Program-made: the position numbers and the translations under genes
Notes under the pieces: generated by a model
Seen by the model: only the letters and a program-made list of their open reading frames with translations
The model's database searches: none
Told to the model about the DNA's origin: nothing
In this document: piece by piece, positions 21,419 through 30,520 of the stretch
Layout: every line of letters starts with the position of its first letter
Position numbering within the stretch: the first letter of the stretch is position 1
Origin: Aliisedimentitalea scapharcae
Lineage (GTDB): Bacteria > Pseudomonadota > Alphaproteobacteria > Rhodobacterales > Rhodobacteraceae
DNA length: 64,000 nucleotides
Assembly: GCF_045277565.1 (NCBI RefSeq)
Contig: NZ_CP123584.1
Location: 1,736,001 to 1,800,000 of the forward strand
Direction of reading: 5' to 3'

Positions 21419-22233
21419 AAGATAGGGACGCCGCGGTCCCGCAACCGCTTTTTGTGCGTTCCTTTGGGCAGGGGCCACGGCAGGCGCTGGCGCTGCATTG
21501 TACCATTGCCCATTCAGGAACCTGGCGGGGACTGGCCAGCGAGCTCGGTGACGAGCTCACGTTGACCACGCCCGACTTTCTGTCCCACGGCCGCAGTCCG
21601 GATTGGGACCGCGAAGGGACCTATCAGGACCGCATGGTTGCGGCCTGCCTGCCGTTCTTTGACCAGAAAATGGATTTGATCGGTCATTCCTTTGGGGCAA
21701 CCGTGGCATTGTGTCTGGCTGTGTTGCATCCAGAGCGGGTGCGCAGCCTGACGTTGATCGAACCTGTGTTTTTTGCTGTGGCGATCGCAGATGATCCGAT
21801 CTGCGTTCAACAGCACGAAAAGGACGCGGAACCCTTTACCACGGCTCTGACCAATGGGGACGAAGCGCTGGGGGCGCGCCTGTTCAACAGGATGTGGAGC
21901 ACGGGGGATGCGCCGCGGTGGCCCGACTTGCCCCAGAGCACACGCGACGCGATGATCCGCGGGATACATGTGGTCGGTGCCAGCCGTGATTCAATCTATC
22001 TGGATTTGGCAGGGGTGCTCAAACCGGGCGTTTTGGAGCGTGTTACAGCGCCAGTCCAGCTGCTCAGGGGGAGCCTGACCCATCCGGTGATCGACGTCAT
22101 CAACGAGGGCCTGTGCAGACGTCTGCCCAATGCCAGATCTGCCGTTGTCGAGGGGGCGGGTCACATGTTGCCAATCACCAATCCCCGTGAAACCGCGCGC
22201 TTTGTCCATGACCTGCTGAAGCGGTCAGCTTGA
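21415..22233 (+). CDS. Alpha/beta hydrolase
   Basis: 272-residue alpha/beta-hydrolase. The start MKDRDAAVPQPLFV at 21415 overlaps the isomerase stop by four bases. The oxyanion region is ALHCTIAHSGTWRG, the nucleophile elbow is GHSFGA (Ser near residue 93), and the catalytic His is in VEGAGHMLP near the C-terminus. Substrate unknown; it is likely to act with the isomerase because the two are translationally coupled. Confidence 0.88.
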   Translation: MKDRDAAVPQPLFVRSFGQGPRQALALHCTIAHSGTWRGLASELGDELTLTTPDFLSHGRSPDWDREGTYQDRMVAACLPFFDQKMDLIGHSFGATVALCLAVLHPERVRSLTLIEPVFFAVAIADDPICVQQHEKDAEPFTTALTNGDEALGARLFNRMWSTGDAPRWPDLPQSTRDAMIRGIHVVGASRDSIYLDLAGVLKPGVLERVTAPVQLLRGSLTHPVIDVINEGLCRRLPNARSAVVEGAGHMLPITNPRETARFVHDLLKRSA

Positions 22234-22349
22234 TGCCTTGTGGGTCCGAGGTGATCAGCTGACTGTCCATGCAGGGGGCTGACGCGCGCCGATATATCCC
22301 GACGGAGATGGCACCGGCGGGAGGGGCAGCGTCGCCTTTTTAGTCAGAA

Positions 22350-23387
22350 TTACAGCAAGCGTAGAAACCGGTCGATATCGGTTTCGCTGATCGACCAATC
22401 GCAGACAAACCGGGCCGTGAGCATCTCCTCGGAATTGTCTCCCTCCAGGTTTGCACCCCAGAGATGGTATTGTGCCCCGGCTGCGAACAGGCGTTCGTGG
22501 GTCGAACGGGGCAGCGCGGCAAACACCATGTTGGCCTGCGATTCATGCAGGAATTCGGCACCCGCCGTGCGCAAACCATCCACCAGACGGGCGCATTTTG
22601 CATTGGCCGCCTGGGCACATGTCAGCCATAGGTCGTCTTTGAGGTAGGCGGCCATTTGGGCGGACAAGAACCGGTGCTTTGAAAACAGATGAGCGCCCCT
22701 TTTGCGGCGCAGTTCAAATTCCCAGGCGTGTTTGGGATCAAAGAAGATCACCGCCTCGACGCCCATACACCCATTTTTGGTTCCACCAAAGGAGACTGCA
22801 TCCACGCCAGCCTTCCAGGTCATCTCAGCCGGGCTGCAGCCTAGCGCCACCAGCGCATTGGCAAAACGCGCCCCATCCATGTGGACAGGCAGCCCGTGGT
22901 CCTGGGCAATTTTGGTGACGGCATTCAGTTGGTCCAGCGAGTAAATCGTGCCACGTTCGGTGACCTGGGTGATCGATACAGGTCCGCGTTGCGGACCGTG
23001 CACGCCTCTGGTCTCTTCGGCCTCGATGGCACTGCGCAGGTCTGCCGGTGTCATCCTGTCGCCGTCGCCCACCAGCGTCAGCTTGGCCCCGCCCGAATAG
23101 AACTCGGGGGCATTGCATTCATCTTCGTGGATATGGGCAACGCGGGTACAAAATACAGTTTGCCAGGGCTGGCTCAGCGTTGCCAACGCCAGAGAGTTTG
23201 CGGCGGTGCCGGTCGCAACCAGGTAGACAGCGGCCTCGGGGGCCTCGAACAGGTCCCGAAGACGTGCGCGCACTTCGTCCATCAGATCATCGGCACCGTA
23301 AGCCATGGCAAAGCCTTGATTGGCCTGGGTCAAAAGATCCAGAACCTGGCCGTGAACCGGGCCGGAATTGTCAGAGGCAAAAAACAT
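22350..23387 (-). CDS. ltaE: Low-specificity L-threonine aldolase / beta-eliminating lyase family
   Basis: 345-residue fold-type I PLP enzyme that cleaves L-threonine or allo-threonine to glycine and acetaldehyde. The start MFFASDNSGPVHGQVLDLL at 23387 is typical of the family. The PLP lysine lies in SFGGTKNGCMG and the His stacking region in HIHEDECNAPEF. Its start shares bases with the stop of the upstream YcgN gene (TGATG). The translated N-terminal extension to 23576 overlaps YcgN and was rejected. Confidence 0.92.
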   Translation of the reverse strand: MFFASDNSGPVHGQVLDLLTQANQGFAMAYGADDLMDEVRARLRDLFEAPEAAVYLVATGTAANSLALATLSQPWQTVFCTRVAHIHEDECNAPEFYSGGAKLTLVGDGDRMTPADLRSAIEAEETRGVHGPQRGPVSITQVTERGTIYSLDQLNAVTKIAQDHGLPVHMDGARFANALVALGCSPAEMTWKAGVDAVSFGGTKNGCMGVEAVIFFDPKHAWEFELRRKRGAHLFSKHRFLSAQMAAYLKDDLWLTCAQAANAKCARLVDGLRTAGAEFLHESQANMVFAALPRSTHERLFAAGAQYHLWGANLEGDNSEEMLTARFVCDWSISETDIDRFLRLL

Positions 23388-23857
23388 CAGATCGGCTCCT
23401 CGATGATATGATCTTCCCACTCGTCCTCGGGGGTTTCGAATTCCGAAACCGTCAGGCCGCGCACCGAAACACCGGCCTCGTGGACGCTGTCGGATGTGCC
23501 GGTGATCAGAGGGTGCCAGCCAGGCAACGGCTCGCCTTGCCACAGCAGGCGGTAGGCACAGGTCTGGGGCATCCAATAGGCGTGGGTGTCCAGATTATCC
23601 GGCTTCAACACGATGCATTCGGGTACGAATTGATGACGAATATCATATTGAACGCAGCGACAGCTGTCATCGTCCAGCAGGCGGCAGGCAACGCGGGTCA
23701 GGGCCACTTCGCCGCTGTCCTCGTCCTCCAGCTTGTTCAGGCAACACTTGCCGCAGCCATCGCATAAAGCTTCCCATTCCTGCTGGTTCAGCTTGTTCAG
23801 CGGCTTGCGCTCCCAAAAATGCGGGGTCAGCCCGCCACGGTCGATTGGATCGCTCAT
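23387..23857 (-). CDS. YcgN-family cysteine-cluster protein (UPF0260)
   Basis: 156-residue cytoplasmic protein with the conserved CDGCGKCCLNKLED cluster (residues about 32-45) followed by further cysteines (CRLLDDDSCRCVQY, PECIVL, TCAYRL), which suggests an iron-sulfur or zinc site; biochemical function unknown. Overlaps ribF by four bases (ATGA) upstream and ltaE by one base downstream, so the three genes form one tightly packed unit. Confidence 0.9.
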   Translation of the reverse strand: MSDPIDRGGLTPHFWERKPLNKLNQQEWEALCDGCGKCCLNKLEDEDSGEVALTRVACRLLDDDSCRCVQYDIRHQFVPECIVLKPDNLDTHAYWMPQTCAYRLLWQGEPLPGWHPLITGTSDSVHEAGVSVRGLTVSEFETPEDEWEDHIIEEPI

Positions 23858-24786
23858 AAGGTGCCCAGAATATCACGTGCCTTGGCACAATCTGCATCCA
23901 TCTGGGCGATCAGCGCATCCAACCCGTCGAATTGCAACTCGGGTCGAAGGAAGTCGACCAGGGCCACGGACAGGGTCGATCCATAGAGGTCGCCGGAGAA
24001 ATCAAACAGGAAGGTTTCCAGATTGGGGTGATCGCCGTCAAACATGGGGCGAACCCCCATGGAGGCGGCCCCGTGATAGCTGCCCTGATGCGGACCATCC
24101 AGCACGTCAACCAACACGGCATAGACTCCAAAGGCGGGCTGGTGCAGCCCGTCGATGGACATATTGGCTGTCGGAAATCCGAGCTCGCGTCCGCGCTGTT
24201 CGCCGCCGATCACTTCGCCTTCGATGCGGTGCCAATGGCCCAGCATGGCGGCCGCGTCCCGAGGGTGGCCCTGGCTGAGCGCGGTGCGGATTGCGGTTGA
24301 TGAAACGGTGTTTTCCGACTGTTCCATCAAGGGAGCAATCGTGACACCGAACCCCATTTCTTTCCCAAAGCGTTTCAGGTCTTCGGCATTGCCACTGCGC
24401 CCCTTGCCGAAACAGAAATCGGCACCAACAACCACATGGGACAGCCCCAGGCCATCTGCGATCACGTCGCGGGCGAATCCTTCGGGGGTGAGGCTGGACA
24501 GGGCCGTGTTGAAGTTCAGCTCATACAGCCGCTCCACTCCCAGCTTTTCCAACCGGTTCGCGCGCGTTTCGGCATGCATCAAACGAAAGGGCGGGGCAGT
24601 TGGGGCAAAGAAGGCGCGCGGGTGCGGTTCAAAGGTCATCACACCCAAAGGCGCATCCGGGGCGGCTTTGCGCGCCAGGTCAATCACCGATTGGTGACCC
24701 AGGTGCACACCGTCAAAATTGCCAATGGCCACGGTGGCACCGCGGTCCTGGGGTTCGACGAATTGGTAATCTCGGATCGTACGCAT
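23854..24786 (-). CDS. ribF: Bifunctional riboflavin kinase / FAD synthetase
   Basis: 310-residue enzyme that phosphorylates riboflavin to FMN and adenylates it to FAD. The N-terminal FAD synthetase domain has GNFDGVHLGH (residues 21-30); the C-terminal flavokinase has GRELGFPTANMS. I chose the ATG at 24786 (MRTIRDYQFVEPQDRG) since the upstream extension runs through non-coding sequence. First gene of ribF-ycgN-ltaE; a terminator separates it from the MaoC gene upstream. Confidence 0.96.
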   Translation of the reverse strand: MRTIRDYQFVEPQDRGATVAIGNFDGVHLGHQSVIDLARKAAPDAPLGVMTFEPHPRAFFAPTAPPFRLMHAETRANRLEKLGVERLYELNFNTALSSLTPEGFARDVIADGLGLSHVVVGADFCFGKGRSGNAEDLKRFGKEMGFGVTIAPLMEQSENTVSSTAIRTALSQGHPRDAAAMLGHWHRIEGEVIGGEQRGRELGFPTANMSIDGLHQPAFGVYAVLVDVLDGPHQGSYHGAASMGVRPMFDGDHPNLETFLFDFSGDLYGSTLSVALVDFLRPELQFDGLDALIAQMDADCAKARDILGTL

Positions 24787-24889
24787 GTGGCATCCGTAGC
24801 GCCAGAGCGCGGCCGGTTCAAGCAGGCACTTTCTCGACCGCGAAATGCGGGACGGGTGAACCCGGGATAGGGCGGTTCGAAACGCCAAG

Positions 24890-24913
24890 AAAAAAGGGCC
24901 CTGCAAGGCCCTT
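24890..24913 (-). terminator. Rho-independent terminator after the MaoC gene
   Basis: Minus-strand stem AAGGGCC/GGCCCTT (24913-24907 with 24900-24894), loop six bases, overlapping a six-T run (24895-24890). A second perfect 9-base hairpin (24938-24946/24953-24961) lies just ahead of it, so the MaoC transcript ends in tandem stems. Confidence 0.85.
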
Positions 24914-24975
24914 GGTTCGCGACTTCAAACCGCGTGGCCAAGCCGCCTTGAAGCGGCTTGGAGAGGGGGGGCGCG

Positions 24976-25419
24976 TCAGTCGAACTTGCGCGATGGTGCC
25001 AGAACCATGGCTTCGCCTGCGAGCACCTTCTTGCCGTCGACGGAACAATGGCAGTCCAGCTTGACCCGGCGTTTTGCCATGTCGATGTCCACGACTTTGA
25101 CTTCGGCATAAACCGTATCGCCCGGGCGCACAGGAGCCAGGAATTTCAGCGATTGGCCCATATAGACCGTGCCGTGTCCGGGCAGCTGTTCACCGATGAC
25201 CGCCGAGATCAGGCCAGCTGTAAGCATCCCGTGGGCAATCCGTCCCTGAAAGATCGTGTCGCGCGCATAGTCGTCATCCAGATGCACTGGATTGCGGTCG
25301 GTCGAAACCTGGGCAAACATTTCGATGTCTTCATCGGTGACGATTTTGCGCAGATAGCGGGACATTCCCATCTCGATGTCTTCGATGCAGATGGTTCCGC
25401 GCGGCAGGTTATCCAACAT
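24976..25419 (-). CDS. MaoC-family (R)-specific enoyl-CoA hydratase
   Basis: 147-residue hot-dog-fold protein of the MaoC/PhaJ group, hydrating trans-2-enoyl-CoA. The catalytic hydratase motif is STDRNPVHLDDDYA with RIAHGMLTAGL downstream (Asp near residue 41 and His near residue 46). PhaJ would feed polyhydroxyalkanoate synthesis, but no pha genes are near. Monocistronic, with its own terminator. Confidence 0.9.
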   Translation of the reverse strand: MLDNLPRGTICIEDIEMGMSRYLRKIVTDEDIEMFAQVSTDRNPVHLDDDYARDTIFQGRIAHGMLTAGLISAVIGEQLPGHGTVYMGQSLKFLAPVRPGDTVYAEVKVVDIDMAKRRVKLDCHCSVDGKKVLAGEAMVLAPSRKFD

Positions 25420-25521
25420 TCGACCCTCCAGGCTGATCGGGCTTGAAATTTTCGGACGTCATTTCGCCCGCTTCGGCAACTTTATTACTTTGCAGGTGCA
25501 GAAAATCAAGCTCTAATTATG

Positions 25522-26397
25522 TCAATGAAGATGACCTATTGTGTAGGTCGGATCGAATTTTTCTGTTTCCAGGTAGGCGTTTAGCGCATCTTCGTCAGGC
25601 TGGACCGAAGTTTTTGTCTCTCTGGCTGCAAGCCCCCCCGAGATAAACAGGGAATCAATGCCCTCTCCAATGGCACCAGCAACGTCCGTCAAAGGGCCAT
25701 CACCGATGGCCAGGATCTCGTCATCGGCCACATCCTGACCCAGGGCCATCAGCCGGCGACGCGCCAGATCATAGATCGGTGGGTGGGGTTTTCCAAAGTA
25801 GAGGCTCTCGCCACCCATGTCGGTGTATAGCTGTGCCAGCGCCCCGGCGCACCATTCCCGGGTTTCGCCGCGATCGACGACCAGATCCGGGTTGGCACAA
25901 AGCAGCTTCATGCCTTTCTGTTTGGCATAAAGGAAATCGGCCCGATTCACGTCCGGGTCTGCCATCGGATCAAATGGGCCACAACAGACGATGCCTTCGG
26001 CTTCCTGCAGCGGCACACGCGTAATGTTGATGGGCGTGTCGATCACGTTCAAGGGCTCAAAGAAACCTGCATCCCGTTTCCATTCCCCCATGAAGAACAC
26101 TTTGGTGCCAACTGCACCGGTGTACATTGCGGCCCGGGCGGAATCGCCGCTGGTGGCAATGGTGTCATAGGCGTCTTCGGGCACACCAAAGCTGGCCAAT
26201 TGCGTGGCCACACCTGCACGTGGCTTCGGAGAATTGGTCACCAGCACCACGATGCCGCCCTGCGCCCGATATGCCTTGAGCGCCGCCACAGCTGCCTCAT
26301 GTGCGCGCACCCCATTGTGAACACAGCCCCACAGATCGACAAACAATGCCCGGTAGCGGGTGGAAACTTCGGACAGGGAAGTGATGATCTGGGTCAT
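25522..26397 (-). CDS. HAD-superfamily hydrolase, TIGR01459 type
   Basis: 291-residue HAD phosphatase of the class IIA branch (NagD-like). Motif I is FVDLWGCVHNG, in which the second Asp of the usual DxD is replaced (DLW); the family TIGR01459 shares this. Motif II is VLVTNSPKPR and motif IV is AIGDGPLTDVAGA. The natural substrate is unknown. The loss of the second acidic residue in motif I fits the family, but it makes classical phosphatase chemistry uncertain. Confidence 0.88.
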   Translation of the reverse strand: MTQIITSLSEVSTRYRALFVDLWGCVHNGVRAHEAAVAALKAYRAQGGIVVLVTNSPKPRAGVATQLASFGVPEDAYDTIATSGDSARAAMYTGAVGTKVFFMGEWKRDAGFFEPLNVIDTPINITRVPLQEAEGIVCCGPFDPMADPDVNRADFLYAKQKGMKLLCANPDLVVDRGETREWCAGALAQLYTDMGGESLYFGKPHPPIYDLARRRLMALGQDVADDEILAIGDGPLTDVAGAIGEGIDSLFISGGLAARETKTSVQPDEDALNAYLETEKFDPTYTIGHLH

Positions 26398-26576
26398 GGT
26401 GAGCCTTTGGGCAAGAGAACTTGTGGTGCACAGCTATGCCAAACCCGACCGGCTTTGGCCAGTGGTCGCGGGTTTTTCCCGCCGCTACCATATGCAACCT
26501 GTTCTGGGTGCCTTTGCTGGTTGACTATGGTGCGATTATCCCTGCTCATTCGGGCAATTGAACGTAGGACGAATTG

Positions 26577-27386
26577 ATGAAGCGATTGTTTGGCATCGTG
26601 CCGGGGTTGGCGCTGGCATTGGGTCTGGTTGCCTGTGGCCCGTCTTATGTCTTGCCCAGACCTGATGCGGCCCAATTGGACAGAGCAGCCAGAATTTATG
26701 CACAGGCACAGGCCGCTCCTCCGACCCGGATGTTAACCGATGCACAAGCCGAGAGCCGGTTTCGCCGGGTCGAAGCCCGGGTTTCTCCGGTGGCGATTGC
26801 CACCTGCAAAGAACTGGCGGGTCAATTGGATGCAACTGACAAGGGCGAGATTTTTTGCGGCGTTCTGCTTGGTATCGACACAGAAACCGATGTGCCAAAT
26901 GCGGCCTTGTTTCCAATTCTGGATGAAGAAACACAGCAGGTCTATCCGGCCATCGTCGTGACGCAGGCGCTTTTGAAGCTGACCAGAAATGATGACGAGG
27001 CCGCCTTTGTTCTGGCCCATGAATATGGTCATCTGCTGGGGGGGCATATTCAAAAGCAATATCAACAGATCATGAGCGGGACAGTTTTGGGCAACCTTCT
27101 GGGCGGTGGCAACATTGGGGCGCAGATTGCCAGCCAGGCCTATTCCGGAAAATACGAGCTCGAAGGTGACGCATTTGGCACGCGGATCGCCTATGCGGCT
27201 GGATATGACCCCATCAAAGGGGCCCAGATCTTTGCCCGGTTGGCTGCAGAAGCTGAAAACAGCGGCGAATCCCACCCCGCCTTGTTCGAGACACACCCAC
27301 CGGACGTTGAACGTATTGCCATGGTGCTGGCGACCTTGGCGCAGATTCAGGCGGGCATAGATCCGACGCGCAAGGTGTTGCATTGA
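26577..27386 (+). CDS. M48-family metalloprotease, lipoprotein
   Basis: 269-residue predicted outer-membrane or periplasmic lipoprotein: MKRLFGIVPGLALALGLVAC ends in a lipobox cysteine at residue 20. The zinc motif is HEYGH near residue 148, with the third ligand in ELEGDAFGTR; the set is complete. Similar to small BepA/LoiP-type proteases that survey envelope proteins. The ATG at 26577 is preferred to a TTG one codon upstream. Confidence 0.9.
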   Translation: MKRLFGIVPGLALALGLVACGPSYVLPRPDAAQLDRAARIYAQAQAAPPTRMLTDAQAESRFRRVEARVSPVAIATCKELAGQLDATDKGEIFCGVLLGIDTETDVPNAALFPILDEETQQVYPAIVVTQALLKLTRNDDEAAFVLAHEYGHLLGGHIQKQYQQIMSGTVLGNLLGGGNIGAQIASQAYSGKYELEGDAFGTRIAYAAGYDPIKGAQIFARLAAEAENSGESHPALFETHPPDVERIAMVLATLAQIQAGIDPTRKVLH

Positions 27387-27407
27387 TCGCTGGCGTTACC
27401 CCAAACC

Positions 27408-27436
27408 AAAAAGGCACCCAATAACGGGCGCCTTTT
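27408..27436. terminator. Bidirectional terminator between the M48 gene and ppaC
   Basis: GGCACCC (27413-27419) pairs with GGGCGCC (27426-27432) with one mismatch, flanked by five A residues on the left and TTTT on the right, so it can serve both converging genes. Confidence 0.85.
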
Positions 27437-27455
27437 CCATTAATGATGGGTCGGA

Positions 27456-28376
27456 TCAGACCTTGAGATTCGGAATGATCTGCTTTTTGCGGCTCATGAT
27501 GCCTGGCAGAACAACTGCGTTGCCATCAACCGTGGCACCAAAACTCTTTTCGGCGACACCTTTGACCACGTCGTTGGGCACCAGCAGCGTGGCCTCTTCT
27601 TTCAGGATGTCCACGACAAACAGCAGAACCTCGTCCACGCCATCTTCGGCGGCGACAGTCTTGAAGGTTTCCATCAGGCTGTCCTTGCGGTTCAGCGGGA
27701 TGTCGGGCGCGGTGGTCTCCAGGACCGAAACGCGGAACTTGGTGCCATCGACGGCGTATTCCTTGGAATCCATACGGATCAGTTCAGCATCCGAAAATGC
27801 CGAGACGTCCGATTTTGCAGCGAACATTTCCGCTGCATAGGCAGTGACGTCAATGCCAAGATCGGCGGCCAGCGCCGCGACCACTTCACGGTCGCGGTCC
27901 GTGGTGGTGGGCGAGCGGAATTCCAGAGTGTCGGACAGGATACAGGTCAGCGCCGCGCCTTTGACGGCTTCGGGCATCTTGGCGGCGTCGTCGCCCATCA
28001 GGTCGTACATGATGGTGGCGGTGCAGGCCAACGGGCGGATGGTGATGTCGATCGGACCTTTGGTTTCCAGGCCGCCGACCAGCTTGTGGTGGTCAATGAT
28101 GGCCTGAATATCGGCACCATTGATGTTGGCAGGCAGCTCGGCGGGGTTGTTGGTGTCTACAATGACAACCGCCTGATCATCCGCAACATCGTCGATGATT
28201 GCAGGTTTTTCCAGGTTCCAGCGTTCGAGCATAAAGGCGGCTTCGGTGTTGGGTTCACCCAGAAGCTTGGGTTCGGCGGGCACACCTTTCACTTCGTTCA
28301 GATACCAGGACCAGATGATGGGAGAGCCGGTGGAATCGGTGTCGGGGGATTTGTGGCCAAAAACTTGGGTAGTCAT
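27456..28376 (-). CDS. ppaC: Manganese-dependent inorganic pyrophosphatase (family II)
   Basis: 306-residue DHH/DHHA2 enzyme hydrolysing pyrophosphate. N-terminal metal motifs are FGHKSPDTDS and VDTNN; the DHH motif is AIIDHHKLVG near residue 95; the C-terminal DHHA2 part contains LNRKDSLMETFKT. Family II enzymes are found in Rhodobacterales in place of, or beside, the usual family I Ppa. Monocistronic. Confidence 0.96.
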   Translation of the reverse strand: MTTQVFGHKSPDTDSTGSPIIWSWYLNEVKGVPAEPKLLGEPNTEAAFMLERWNLEKPAIIDDVADDQAVVIVDTNNPAELPANINGADIQAIIDHHKLVGGLETKGPIDITIRPLACTATIMYDLMGDDAAKMPEAVKGAALTCILSDTLEFRSPTTTDRDREVVAALAADLGIDVTAYAAEMFAAKSDVSAFSDAELIRMDSKEYAVDGTKFRVSVLETTAPDIPLNRKDSLMETFKTVAAEDGVDEVLLFVVDILKEEATLLVPNDVVKGVAEKSFGATVDGNAVVLPGIMSRKKQIIPNLKV

Positions 28377-28584
28377 GCGAATGTCCTGTCTCGATAACGG
28401 GCGTTAACTGGGCGTTTCGCGCGCCTTATATGCGGGGGAGAGACGCTTGTCACCCCACCGATGCTGCGCTGCGGCGCATGGTCCGGGGCGACCTGTGATC
28501 GGGCAGGGGCGCATGGATCATGGGGGAATCGCATCCCCTCTGACGGGCGCACCCCGGTTGGGCGGGGCAGGGTGGTGCCATTCT

Positions 28585-29562
28585 TCACCAAGGCGCGCGT
28601 TCCAACCTGTAACCGCGGGCCTTGAGCAGGTTCAACAGGCCGGAGTGCCCCGGCAAATGGGCCGCACCGACGGCAACCACCAATGTGTCGCCCTGGGTGG
28701 CCAGAATACGCTTTGTCCATTTCAGATTGCGCGTGGTGATCAGGTTCTTGTCAAACCGTTGCCAATACCGCCGAAGCTCCTGATCTGAGGCGCGCGCGTA
28801 TCGGCGCATGATCCAGCGTTGCAGGAGAATGGATTCCCAAACGGCTTCTTCGAAATAGGCCTCGACGACCGAGGAATCGTCAGGTTTGTCGGCAAGCATC
28901 ATCTGCAATTCGATTTCGACATTGCGCACCTGATCCCGCAACGGCACGCGGGAAAAGGCAGCAAAGGATTCTCCAACGGTTTCCAACGCACCAATCGGGA
29001 TCCTTTTGCGGATCGCATAGCGTTCGATCCGGCTGTCCAGCCCTCGGGTTGGACCGATCCCCAACATTGTGCAGGTATCGCTGATCAGGAACATCGAGGC
29101 AGCCCAGGGCTGAAGCGTATCGACTTTGGCCGGGTTCAATCCACGGGCGGTGGCCAGACGGGACAAAAGCGCCCAGGTGTCTTCGGTCAGCAGATCCTGA
29201 AGGCGGGTCTGGGCGGGCAACGTGAAATGACCCAGCTGCCGTTCAAAGATATTACCGTCCAGATCCTGATCGGTCACTTCGAACAGGGCGGCGTCCGCCC
29301 GATCCAGCACCGGGCGCAGATTTCGCATCACCCGAACCATCCGTCGGTCGCCGTCATGCAGGGTGCCAATGATGTGAATGCGTCGGCCCCCGCGCGTCGC
29401 GATCCAGTGATTGCCATAGGCAAACGGCACCTTGGCGGCTTCCCGTTTCAGGTTGGCCAGCTCAGTTGGAGACAGCTGTGTGCGATAATCAATTCCGCTG
29501 CACCGGGCCTGGGCTGTTCCGGCACCGACCAGTAACAAGAAACAAAAAGCAAGTAATTTCAT
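28585..29562 (-). CDS. TraB/GumN-family protein, exported
   Basis: 325-residue protein with a signal peptide (MKLLAFCFLLLVGAGTAQA). The fold's two signature loops are present: IIGTLHDGD near residue 64 and VVAVGAAHLPGHSG near the C-terminus. These are proposed metal-binding or protease-like motifs (TIKI superfamily); the biochemical role is unsettled. No linked genes. Confidence 0.87.
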   Translation of the reverse strand: MKLLAFCFLLLVGAGTAQARCSGIDYRTQLSPTELANLKREAAKVPFAYGNHWIATRGGRRIHIIGTLHDGDRRMVRVMRNLRPVLDRADAALFEVTDQDLDGNIFERQLGHFTLPAQTRLQDLLTEDTWALLSRLATARGLNPAKVDTLQPWAASMFLISDTCTMLGIGPTRGLDSRIERYAIRKRIPIGALETVGESFAAFSRVPLRDQVRNVEIELQMMLADKPDDSSVVEAYFEEAVWESILLQRWIMRRYARASDQELRRYWQRFDKNLITTRNLKWTKRILATQGDTLVVAVGAAHLPGHSGLLNLLKARGYRLERAPW

Positions 29563-29690
29563 ACTCGAAGCCCAGGAATTGCGTCCCCTTACACCTAGGG
29601 CAGACAGGCCCTTACGACAAGCGCAGGATCATGTCGTCTGGCGATGGACAGGTGTTGAACCCGGATGGCGTTCCCCTTTAGCATGGCAAT

Positions 29691-30392
29691 ATGAAACGTG
29701 AACAGGATCTGTATCCGCCGATCAAACAGCTGCTGATGACCCAAGGGTATGAGGTCAAGGGAGAGGTGGGCGCCGCCGATGTGGTGGCCTGTCGCGGTGA
29801 CGAGCCGCCGGTGATCGTCGAGCTGAAGATGCGGTTTTCGCTCAGCTTGTTTCATCAGGCAGTGGCGCGTCAGGCGATGAGTGATCTGGTATATGTGGCA
29901 GTGCCAAAACCCACGGGGCGCACAGCGCGCCGCGCGCTCAAGGACAACCTGTCGCTCTGTCGGCGGTTGGGATTGGGGCTGATTACCGTGCGTGCAGATG
30001 CGGTGGCCGAAGTGCACTGTGATCCGGGACCGTATGCACCGCGTAAATCCAAGGTGAAAACCGCGCGGCTGCTGCGCGAATTCAATCGGTTGCAGGGTGA
30101 CCCCAATGCGGGCGGGGCCACCCGCCACGGTATCGTTACCGCCTATCGCCAGGACGCCCTGCGCTGCGCCGCCCATCTGGCCGAACACGGAGTGGCCAAA
30201 GGAGCAGCGGTGGCCAAGGCCACGGGAGTCGCTGCCGCAACACGGCTGATGCGGGACAATCACTATGGCTGGTTCGACAAGGTGGACAAGGGTCTCTACG
30301 CGCTGTCCGCGGCAGGAGGGGAAGGCTTGAAACACTGGGCCTATAGCTGGGAGAACCTCGCAGATGTTGAACCACGTGAAGGACAGCTCTGA
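29691..30392 (+). CDS. DUF2161 protein, PD-(D/E)XK nuclease-like with C-terminal winged helix
   Basis: 233-residue protein. The N-terminal half has a PD-(D/E)XK arrangement: Asp30 (GEVGAAD), then Glu44-Leu-Lys46 (VIVELKMRF) and a Gln in the next helix (HQAVARQAM), the spacing of restriction-type and Holliday-junction nucleases. The C-terminal 80 residues look like a winged helix (ATRHGIVTAYRQDAL to GWFDKVDKGLYAL). DUF2161 is annotated as a putative phosphodiesterase and occurs as a single gene in Rhodobacterales. No partner methylase or helicase adjoins it, so it is more likely repair-linked than restriction (inference). Confidence 0.82.
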   Translation: MKREQDLYPPIKQLLMTQGYEVKGEVGAADVVACRGDEPPVIVELKMRFSLSLFHQAVARQAMSDLVYVAVPKPTGRTARRALKDNLSLCRRLGLGLITVRADAVAEVHCDPGPYAPRKSKVKTARLLREFNRLQGDPNAGGATRHGIVTAYRQDALRCAAHLAEHGVAKGAAVAKATGVAAATRLMRDNHYGWFDKVDKGLYALSAAGGEGLKHWAYSWENLADVEPREGQL

Positions 30393-30520
30393 AGCCATTA
30401 TGTCAAATGCCGCGCACTGCACCAACGGCCGCTTTTTGGGGCTGTGGGAAATACAGAAATGCGCTACAGATCGAAGAGTACGAGCATTGATGCTGTTCGG
30501 GGAAAGAGAATGTATAGAAT

